DNA of 64,000 bases from positions 4,240,001 through 4,304,000 of the forward strand of contig NZ_CP095376.1 of assembly GCF_023008405.1 (NCBI RefSeq), read 5' to 3'. The notes under the pieces were generated by a model that had not been told where the DNA came from, did not search any database, and worked only from the letters and a program-made list of their open reading frames with translations. This DNA comes from Amycolatopsis sp. FBCC-B4732 (GTDB taxonomy: Bacteria; Actinomycetota; Actinomycetes; Mycobacteriales; Pseudonocardiaceae). This document shows, piece by piece, positions 57,835 to 64,000 of this stretch. Positions within the stretch are counted from its first letter, which is position 1, and each line of letters begins with the position of its first letter. The position numbers and the translations under genes were made by a program.

Positions 57835-57876
57835 ACGGTTGAAGGGAAAATGGGGCCGGGAACCGGCGTCAACCGT
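57835..57876 (-). promoter_or_regulatory. Leader stem joining a leader-peptide stop to the ribosome site
   Basis: On the minus strand the 8-base arm ACGGTTGA (57869-57876) pairs with TCAACCGT (57835-57842), enclosing an inner hairpin GCCGG-TTC-CCGGC. The 5' arm contains the last codons and stop of the 18-codon frame at 57869-57925. The 3' arm directly precedes AAGGA, the ribosome site for the adenosylhomocysteinase-like gene. A ribosome ending on the leader peptide would melt the stem. Confidence 0.5.
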
Positions 57877-57925
57877 AGAAGTCGCAGCGGTACGAGTGAT
57901 CGCCGAAGATCGCCCGTCCGCTCAT
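57869..57925 (-). CDS. Putative 18-residue leader peptide
   Basis: The frame reads MSGRAIFGDHSYRCDFYG and stops inside the regulatory stem. It has no clear Shine-Dalgarno site. It lies 44 bases before the adenosylhomocysteinase-like start. It may be a translated leader sensing amino-acid supply (one Cys, two Tyr near the end), or only a chance frame. Confidence 0.4.
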   Translation of the reverse strand: MSGRAIFGDHSYRCDFYG

Positions 57926-57960
57926 GCCGTCCAAGCTACCGCACGACGGTGGGTGCCGGC

Positions 57961-59202
57961 TCAGCGCAACGTCGTCGCGAAGAACGCCGGGACGTCCGAT
58001 GACGTCGTGACCGCGACACCCGCCTGGCGCAGGTGGTCGGCGAACTCCGCCGACTTCCGGCCGCCGGCGACGAGGAACGGGGGCGCGCCCGCCGCCGGGT
58101 GGGTCAGCGGGCTCGCCGAGCGGAGGGTCTCCGGGCCGCGGCCCAGCGCCACGAGCACCGACGCCCGCGTCACCGGGTCCGTACCGCGGAGGTCCGTGAA
58201 GTCGGCCGGGGCCGAGAGCGCCGCCGCCGCGCGGACGGGGGTGCCGGGTGTGAGGGCGAGCAGCGACGCCAGCGTGCCGCCCGCGCCGGTGCCCCACACC
58301 GCGATGCGGGCCGGGTCGATCGCCAGCGCGGCCGCGTTCGCCTCCAGGAACCGGACCGCGCAGCGGGCGTCGTCGAGCGGGGCGGGCCAGCGGGCGGCGG
58401 GCGCGAGGCGGTAGTCGATCGACGCGACCGCGAAACCGTGCGCAGTCAGGTCGTCCGGCCGCGTCCCGGCGAGCAGCGCGCCCGGCCCGGACGGCTTGCG
58501 GTTGCCCAGGAGCAGGCCGCCGCCGTGCAGGGACAGCACGACCGGCGCCGGGCCGCTCCCGGGTGGACGGCGGAGGTCCATCGCCAGCGGGACGCCGTCC
58601 GGGTGGCAGTACTCGACCGTGCCGCCGTCGAGCAGGGCCGAGGCGCCGGTGCCGCGGATGCCGTCGCCCGCCGCCACCGTCCCCGCGGCGCCGGTCAAGA
58701 TGACCAGCACCAGCACCGGGAACAACGCGATCCACGCCGACACCCGCCGCAGCGCCGACGGCCGTGGGTGCGCCCCGCGGCGACCCACCACCAGGAAGCC
58801 GAGCAGCGCGACGACCTGCAGACCCGCGGCCACGTAGTCGGTGAAGCCCACCACCGTGTCCGCCGGCTGCCAGGGATCGAGCCGGACCAGCAGCCCCAGC
58901 GGGCGGCTGAGCACCCACAGGGTCAGGGCCACGAACGCCGTGAGCGCGCCGAAGTGCGCGGTCTTGCGCGTCGGCCAACCGAGCACCACGAACACGGCGA
59001 CGAACCCGGCCGCGGCGACGGCACCGAAAACCATCGCGTACAGCTGCCAGATCCGCCAGAGCGCGGGCACCGCGGCGGCCGGGATCAGCGCCCCGCCGAG
59101 CGCCGCGAGAGCGGCCATGACCAGCACCGGACCCCGCCGCAGGGGCGCCGGGAAGGTCGACGGCGGGCGGTACGCGCTCCGCTGCCCGTCGACGACCTTC
59201 AT
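57961..59202 (-). CDS. Membrane alpha/beta-hydrolase-fold protein lacking its nucleophile serine
   Basis: A 413-residue protein with about five N-terminal membrane helices (to about residue 175) and a C-terminal hormone-sensitive-lipase-type domain. The oxyanion motif LSLHGGGLLLG and DYRLAPAARWPAPLDDA are intact. The nucleophile elbow, normally GHSAGG, reads WGTGAGG, so the serine is replaced by glycine. The usual late Asp and His motifs (GDAD, HAF) are also not seen. It is probably not a hydrolase; it may be a binding or sensory membrane protein. Confidence 0.75.
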   Translation of the reverse strand: MKVVDGQRSAYRPPSTFPAPLRRGPVLVMAALAALGGALIPAAAVPALWRIWQLYAMVFGAVAAAGFVAVFVVLGWPTRKTAHFGALTAFVALTLWVLSRPLGLLVRLDPWQPADTVVGFTDYVAAGLQVVALLGFLVVGRRGAHPRPSALRRVSAWIALFPVLVLVILTGAAGTVAAGDGIRGTGASALLDGGTVEYCHPDGVPLAMDLRRPPGSGPAPVVLSLHGGGLLLGNRKPSGPGALLAGTRPDDLTAHGFAVASIDYRLAPAARWPAPLDDARCAVRFLEANAAALAIDPARIAVWGTGAGGTLASLLALTPGTPVRAAAALSAPADFTDLRGTDPVTRASVLVALGRGPETLRSASPLTHPAAGAPPFLVAGGRKSAEFADHLRQAGVAVTTSSDVPAFFATTLR

Positions 59203-59234
59203 CACCCCAGTGTCGCCCCGGACGCCTGCGACGG

Positions 59235-62200
59235 CTACCCGCGGTAGTCCCAGTCCAGTTCCCAGCACTGCAGGTGGTGGTACCCCAGGATGGCCACCGC
59301 CGCGCAGCCGTCGGGCGACAGCTCCGCCGCGATCACGTCCTCGCCGCACTCTATTTCGGTGACCAGGCCGCCGCTGGGCAGGTGCCACAGGCGCAGCAGC
59401 CGGGAGGACGCCGTGAGCAGGAGGTCGCCGTCCGCGCTGAGGGCCAGCGACGTCACCCGGTCGTCCGCCACCTGGGCCACGGCTTCGGCCGGGCCCGCGA
59501 TGGACAGCACGATCTCCCCCGTGTTGTCGAAGCCCAGGCGGGTGCCGACGAGGACGCGGCCGTCCGCGCTCGCGACGAGCGACGACTCGCCGGGGTACAC
59601 GCGCGCCTGGCGCACCGACGTGAAGTCGCCGGCGTCCAGCACCCAGGCCCGGCCGTCGTCCTTGACCAGTACGGCGACCGACCCGGACAGGACCAGGCGC
59701 TCGTCCTCGCGGACCGCCCAGCCGTGCAGCGGGCGGCCCGTCCGGCGGTTGCGCAGGATGCTGAGGCCGTCCCCTCGCACGAACTCGAACGCCGGGTTTT
59801 CGTCCTTCAGCACGGGGTTCCCGGCGTCGTCGCGCACGACGACGCCGGCGCGGCGGGCCGTCCGGAGGTCCCACAGGACGTCGGCGCCGTCCGAGTCCGT
59901 CGTGAGCACGTGGCGGTCGTCCGCGCAGGCCGTCGCGCGCTCGAGGTCCAGCTCGTGCCGGTCCGGGGCGGCCACCACCTCGCCGGTGCGCAGGTCGACG
60001 ACCCGGACACCGCGGCCGAAGAAGTCCGCGAAGGCGTAGTGGACGTCGCGGGTGAGCGCCGTCCGGCCGTGCAGGACGGCGTCGAAGCGGCGGGTCGGCC
60101 ACACGCCCGCGAGCGCGGTCCGCTCGCTGAGGCCGCCCACCCGCCGCCACAGCGTCCGGAGCTCCGGGTGGCGCCGGTAGGCGGGCATCGCGCGCACGAC
60201 GTCCAGCTGCCGCCGGGCGTCGGCGAGCCGGCCGGTGTCGAGGAATTCCGCGGCCAGGCCGAGGTTCTCCGCGGCGGCCAGCGCGTCGCCGGCCATCCGG
60301 TCGGTCGGCTGCGGGCGCGCGTAGCTCCACGGCGCGGCGGGCCCCGGCTCGGGCACGTGGACGACCACCGTGGTGTGCACGGTCTGCGGGGTGCGGGTGC
60401 CGAGCAGGACCAGTGCCGTGCGCCCCCCGGCGTCCGCGACGACGCTCATCGTGTTGCGGGAGTGGACCGTCGTGGAGAACGTGCACCGGCCCTCGTCCAG
60501 CCGCCAGCCCTGGAGCACGACGTCGAAGGTGTTCACCGCGGTGCGGCCGTCGTCGCTGACGGCGAGCCAGCTGAAGCCCTTGTTCCACAGCAGGGCGCTC
60601 CCGACGACCTCGACGTCACCGGTCGCGAGGTCCAGCAGAACCACCTTGTCGTCGTGGGTGGCCGAAAGCGCGTACCGGGCGGAGGGGCTGATCGCGCAGT
60701 TCTGCCGCAGCCCGCCGACCCGCCACAGCTCGTCGCCGGTGCGGGCCGCCAGTACCCGCAAGGTCCAATCGAAGCCGTCGAAGACGACCAGGCGCTCGTT
60801 GTCCGCGGTGACCGCGATCCCCCAGCCCCGGCCGTACTCGGACTCCGGGCGCCCGGCGCGGACCAGCTCCACGGCGTCGCCCAGCACGCGCACCGATCCG
60901 TCGCCGCCGACAACGGCCACCACGGTCCCGTCCGGGCTGACCGCGACGGCTTCGACCGCGACCGCCGGCAGGTCGGCGACCCGGGTGCACTCCCCCGTCG
61001 TCGTGTCCCAGACCCGCACCTGCCCGGCCTCGTCGGCGGAGACCAGCACCCGGCCGTCGGCGCTCAGCGACTGGGACCGCAGGCGGTTTTCGTGGCCCGT
61101 CAGGTGGTGGCGCACCCGGCCCTCCGGCAGCGCCCAGACTTCGGCCTGGCGCTGCTGGAACGTCACCGCGGCCACCCGGCCGTCGGCGCTCAGCGCGAGC
61201 GGGTGCGCCAGGTTGCTGTGGATGATGCCGGGCCGCTCGGTGACCTCGCGGTCCGGCAGCGCGCGGGCGAGCGCGGTGTCCGGGCCGTCCGGCAGGTCGT
61301 CCAGCAGGCGGAGCGCCGCTTCCTTGTCCCCGCGTTCGATGTGGACGGCGGCGATCAGGTGGTCGGCGGTCCGGTCGCCTTCGTGGCTCAGCCGCACCGC
61401 GTCCAGCTCGGCGAGCAGCTGCCGGTCGGTCTGCGCGCCGGACCGCCACCGGCGCAGGCCGCGGTTGTAGGTCGCGTGCGGGTGGTGCGGGTCGGCCCGC
61501 AGCGCCTCCGCCCAGAGCTCGTCCGCCTGCTCGGCGCGCCCGAGGTCCAGCAGGGACAGCGCCCGGTTGGACAGCGCGTCGGCGAGCAGCGGGGCTTCGT
61601 CCGGCCGCTGCCGCGGGTAGGGCTCGAAGACCGTGGCGCGGTAGAGCTCGGCGAGTTCGTCGGCGAGTTCGCCGAAGCCCGCGGGCCGGGCCGCCGGGTT
61701 CTCGGCGAAGCACCGCCGCAGCAGGTCGGCGACCCCCGGCGGCACCGGCGGGAGGACGGGGTCGGCGGGACCGGCCTCGAGGAACTGCGCGAAGACGCCG
61801 GCCGCCGCGTGCCCGAACATCGCGGGCGGCCCGCCGGCGAACATCTCGAACACGCTCACCGCCCACGACCAGACGTCGGTCGCCGGGCCGGGCGTTTCGC
61901 CCCGGGCCTGCTCGGGCGAGCAGTACTCCGGGGTCAGGCCCCCGCCGCCGGCGACGTTCGCGAGGCCGAAGTCGGTGACCTTCGCCGCGCCGCCGGTGTC
62001 GAGCATGATGTTGGCGGGCTTGACGTCCTGGTGGACCACCCCGCGCTCGTGCGCGTGTCTGAGGCCCCACGCGGTCTGGATCGCCAGGTCGAGGATCCGG
62101 CGCACCGCCGGGCGGTGGCCGTCGCCGTAGAGCGCGCGGTCGCGGACGGCCTCGGCGAGGCTGCCGCCGCCCGCCCATTCGGCGAACACCCGGGGCGTGC

Positions 62201-62450
62201 CGTCGACGCGGCGGACGTAGGCGCAGCTCACCAGGTGCGGGTGCGCGCCGAGGCCGACCCAGGTCTCCGCCTCGGCCTCGAACCGTTCGGCGTCGGCCGG
62301 GGACGCGACCAGCTCTTGGCGCGGGGTCTTGACCGCCAGCTCCATGCCCCACTGCCGGTGCCACACGCGGTAGACCAGGCCCATGCCGCCGGTCGTGACG
62401 ACGTCACGGACCTCGTACACCCCGAGCACCACGTCCCCCGGGGCCCACAT
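59235..62450 (-). CDS. Serine/threonine kinase with TPR and WD40-like repeats
   Basis: A 1071-residue cytosolic protein. An N-terminal Hanks-type kinase (residues 1-270) has the glycine loop TTGGMGLVYRV, ATP lysine Lys41, catalytic loop VVHQDVKPANIM (HQD, so non-RD) and DFGLA at 160. A TPR-like region follows (about 285-400; SNRALSLLDLGRAEQADELW). The rest is WD40-type repeats (about 415-1065; SADGRVLVSADEAGQVRVWD and similar). It likely phosphorylates partners gathered by the repeats. Its ATG follows the stop of the DUF7019-like gene with no gap (TAG-ATG), so the two form an operon. Confidence 0.85.
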   Translation of the reverse strand: MWAPGDVVLGVYEVRDVVTTGGMGLVYRVWHRQWGMELAVKTPRQELVASPADAERFEAEAETWVGLGAHPHLVSCAYVRRVDGTPRVFAEWAGGGSLAEAVRDRALYGDGHRPAVRRILDLAIQTAWGLRHAHERGVVHQDVKPANIMLDTGGAAKVTDFGLANVAGGGGLTPEYCSPEQARGETPGPATDVWSWAVSVFEMFAGGPPAMFGHAAAGVFAQFLEAGPADPVLPPVPPGVADLLRRCFAENPAARPAGFGELADELAELYRATVFEPYPRQRPDEAPLLADALSNRALSLLDLGRAEQADELWAEALRADPHHPHATYNRGLRRWRSGAQTDRQLLAELDAVRLSHEGDRTADHLIAAVHIERGDKEAALRLLDDLPDGPDTALARALPDREVTERPGIIHSNLAHPLALSADGRVAAVTFQQRQAEVWALPEGRVRHHLTGHENRLRSQSLSADGRVLVSADEAGQVRVWDTTTGECTRVADLPAVAVEAVAVSPDGTVVAVVGGDGSVRVLGDAVELVRAGRPESEYGRGWGIAVTADNERLVVFDGFDWTLRVLAARTGDELWRVGGLRQNCAISPSARYALSATHDDKVVLLDLATGDVEVVGSALLWNKGFSWLAVSDDGRTAVNTFDVVLQGWRLDEGRCTFSTTVHSRNTMSVVADAGGRTALVLLGTRTPQTVHTTVVVHVPEPGPAAPWSYARPQPTDRMAGDALAAAENLGLAAEFLDTGRLADARRQLDVVRAMPAYRRHPELRTLWRRVGGLSERTALAGVWPTRRFDAVLHGRTALTRDVHYAFADFFGRGVRVVDLRTGEVVAAPDRHELDLERATACADDRHVLTTDSDGADVLWDLRTARRAGVVVRDDAGNPVLKDENPAFEFVRGDGLSILRNRRTGRPLHGWAVREDERLVLSGSVAVLVKDDGRAWVLDAGDFTSVRQARVYPGESSLVASADGRVLVGTRLGFDNTGEIVLSIAGPAEAVAQVADDRVTSLALSADGDLLLTASSRLLRLWHLPSGGLVTEIECGEDVIAAELSPDGCAAVAILGYHHLQCWELDWDYRG

Positions 62451-63113
62451 CTAGTCCACCTGCGCCACGTACAGCGGGGTGCCGAGCAGGACGGTGACGC
62501 CGTCGGTCGTGGGGCTGGGCCCGTGCAGCAGCCGCTTGGCGACGAACTCGAGGTTCTGGTCCGGCCCCGGCATGGCCTCGTTGGCCCGCTGCACGGCGGC
62601 CAGCGCGCCCTTGTGCGCCCCGTCGTCCTCGTGCTTGATCGCTTCGGTCAGCGCAGCGATCCCGGGATCGCTGCGCAGCCCGGCGAGCAGCGACGGCATC
62701 ACCGACCGCGGCACCCCGGACGCGGCCGGGGCGCCACCGCCGAGGATGTGGTGCCCGGACCCGCCGAGCCCGACGACGGTCCGCCCGGTGGTGCCGCCGA
62801 AGTAGGCGAGCGTCGGCTCGGCGGGGAACGGTCCCCAGTTCATCGGCAGCAGGCCCCAGAAGAACTGGCCGGGTTCCTCGACCGTGCCGAGGTCGCCGTG
62901 CTCTTCGAGGTAGCGGACGACCCGCTGCAGCTTCGCGGTGCGCTCGCCACCCGCGGGCGCCTCCCGGGCCTGCTTGCCCCCGAAGAGCTTCAGGCTCACG
63001 CTCAGCTCGGTCGTGCGCTTGTGGGTGAAGCCCGGCGCCAGCTGCGCGAGCAGCATGTCGACTTTGCTGTCACTGACGTACAGGTAGTACTGGAACGACA
63101 ACGTGCTTCCCAT
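62451..63113 (-). CDS. DUF7019-like protein paired with the kinase
   Basis: A 220-residue protein of unknown function. The N-terminus MGSTLSFQYYLYVSDSKVDM and the segments PGQFFWGLLPMNWGPFP and TLAYFGGTTGRTVVGLGGSGHHILG resemble the DUF7019 family as remembered. It has no signal peptide or membrane helix. Direct linkage to the kinase (0-base gap) suggests a substrate, sensor or scaffold role. A C-terminal VLLGTPLYVAQ is notable. Confidence 0.65.
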   Translation of the reverse strand: MGSTLSFQYYLYVSDSKVDMLLAQLAPGFTHKRTTELSVSLKLFGGKQAREAPAGGERTAKLQRVVRYLEEHGDLGTVEEPGQFFWGLLPMNWGPFPAEPTLAYFGGTTGRTVVGLGGSGHHILGGGAPAASGVPRSVMPSLLAGLRSDPGIAALTEAIKHEDDGAHKGALAAVQRANEAMPGPDQNLEFVAKRLLHGPSPTTDGVTVLLGTPLYVAQVD

Positions 63114-63146
63114 CCCCCGACGACGCTGGCCGGATCATACCGGCCG

Positions 63147-64000
63147 TCAGACCGCCTTCAGCACGCTCGCCAGCACGATCGTCGCGCACACGATCCCGTT
63201 GAGGATCCGGTGGTCCACGATGATCGCGGCGAATTCGCGCAGCGTCGCGCTCGGCCAGAAGTACCACGCCGTCGGTGCGCCGATGACCTGGCCGTTCACC
63301 TTGGTCTTGCGGGCCAGCAGCGCCGCGCGCAGGACGTGGAAGTTGTTGGTGACCACGACGCACCGGTAGTCCGCCCGCCGCTCGCGCATGAGGCCGGCGC
63401 TGAACGTCAGGTTCTCCCGCGTGGTGCGCGAACGGTCTTCCAGCACGATCCGCTCGCGCGGCACGCCGCGGCCGGTGAGGTAGTCCGCCATCGCGTGCGA
63501 CTCCGGCAGGTCTTCGCCCGGGCCCTGCCCGCCCGAGGTGACCAGCAGTGGCTCGCGGCCCTTGCGGCACTCGGCGTCGAGCACCCGGCGGCCGCGGTCG
63601 AGGCGGGCGGCCAGCAACGGCGGCACGTTCTTGCCGCCGAGCAGGCCGGAGCCGAGCACCACCACGAAGTCCAGCGGGCGGCGGGTGCGGATCCGGCCGT
63701 AGACCAGCGAATACAGCAGGAAGCAGACGAAGAGGAACGACAGGTACGCGACGATGCCGTCGACGCTGTCGCGGACCGCTTCCAGCGGCGCCCAGCCCAG
63801 CTGCCCGACCACGAAGTCGAACACGATCAGCGCCACGATGCCCACGCCGGCGGCCAGGGACAGCAGGTTCGCCGGGCGGCGGCCTTCGCGGCGCAGCATC
63901 GTCACGCCGTTGCCGATCAGGAACACCGCGAGCACGACGATGGTCAGCGGGATCAGCGCGACCAGCCCGAGCGCGACGAAAGCCGCGGCCTCCGGCGAAA
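63147..64000 (-). CDS. YdcF/ElyC-family membrane protein (5' end outside window)
   Basis: At least 284 codons are visible and the frame is still open at the right edge (SPEAAAFVALGLVALIPLTI reads upstream of a possible internal start). Several membrane helices precede the DUF218 domain: DFVVVLGSGLLGGKNVPPLL, LVTSGGQGPGEDLPES, ERIVLEDRSRTTRENLTFS and VVTNNFHVLRAALLARK. A final hydrophobic helix ends the protein. Family members act in envelope maintenance; the precise reaction is unknown. It is separated from the DUF7019-like gene by 33 bases with a small hairpin. Confidence 0.85.
   Translation of the reverse strand, partial: SPEAAAFVALGLVALIPLTIVVLAVFLIGNGVTMLRREGRRPANLLSLAAGVGIVALIVFDFVVGQLGWAPLEAVRDSVDGIVAYLSFLFVCFLLYSLVYGRIRTRRPLDFVVVLGSGLLGGKNVPPLLAARLDRGRRVLDAECRKGREPLLVTSGGQGPGEDLPESHAMADYLTGRGVPRERIVLEDRSRTTRENLTFSAGLMRERRADYRCVVVTNNFHVLRAALLARKTKVNGQVIGAPTAWYFWPSATLREFAAIIVDHRILNGIVCATIVLASVLKAV

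Noticed and set aside
57869..58978. 369-codon frame overlapping the membrane hydrolase-fold gene
   Set aside because: Shadow frame; only its last 18 codons, downstream of the hydrolase-fold gene, are considered as a separate leader peptide.

Overview
The window looks like the chromosome of a high-GC actinomycete of the order Pseudonocardiales, most like Amycolatopsis. This is inferred from codon use, many GTG starts, chains of ATGA/GTGA gene overlaps, F420-dependent enzymes, a steroid ring C/D degradation cluster and small dispersed palindromes. No rRNA, tRNA, CRISPR array, transposase or prophage was seen.

Region 1 (1-16035) is a nearly complete set of genes for degrading steroid rings C and D, resembling the KstR2 regulon of Mycobacterium tuberculosis (Rv3548c-Rv3564). 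A leftward operon fadD3 - crotonase - fadE31 - fadE32 - fadE33 and a rightward operon fadE30 - ipdF - fadA6 diverge from one promoter. A third operon runs SDR - SDR - echA20 - ipdA - ipdB - ipdC - fgd. The same dyad, AGAAC-N2-GTTCT, lies in both promoter regions. It resembles the KstR-type more than the KstR2-type operator. The last gene, fgd, encodes F420-dependent glucose-6-phosphate dehydrogenase and is translationally coupled to ipdC.

Region 2 (16178-36423) is framed by two related PucR-type regulators. It contains a locus organised like the mycolic-acid condensation locus: an MmpL transporter, an MFS exporter, a FadD32-like fatty acyl-AMP ligase, a large polyketide synthase, an AccD carboxyltransferase, an antigen-85-like esterase, a secreted lipase and a frameshifted cutinase. 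The PKS starts with a Pks13-like carrier domain and ends in a thioesterase. Unlike Pks13 it also has dehydratase and ketoreductase domains, a second carrier-like domain without its attachment serine, and about twenty 13-residue tandem repeats inside the ketoreductase. The product is probably a long-chain, partly reduced acyl lipid that is exported and transferred outside the membrane, but its structure cannot be read from the sequence.

Region 3 (36424-52740) is mixed: galM with a LacI-type operator, a 66-bp minisatellite, a solute-binding-like protein, an F420-type oxidoreductase, a broken small secreted gene, an acyl/aryl-CoA ligase, a J-domain/NERD membrane protein downstream of an SOS-box-like palindrome, a LysE exporter, a secreted zinc carboxypeptidase, a DUF998 protein, a P450 with its TetR regulator and a divergent SnoaL-like gene, a small alarmone synthetase, and a secreted hexapeptide-repeat protein.

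Region 4 (52809-64000) holds a membrane-anchored NACHT NTPase, a luciferase-like oxidoreductase behind a MerR-type promoter, an adenosylhomocysteinase-like gene with a possible leader-peptide switch, a membrane alpha/beta hydrolase-fold protein that lacks its nucleophile, a kinase-TPR-WD40 protein paired with a small unknown protein, and the 3' part of a YdcF-family gene. Two 53-bp palindromic elements, 27.7 kb apart, have identical left arms and near-identical right arms but an exactly inverted 13-bp centre.
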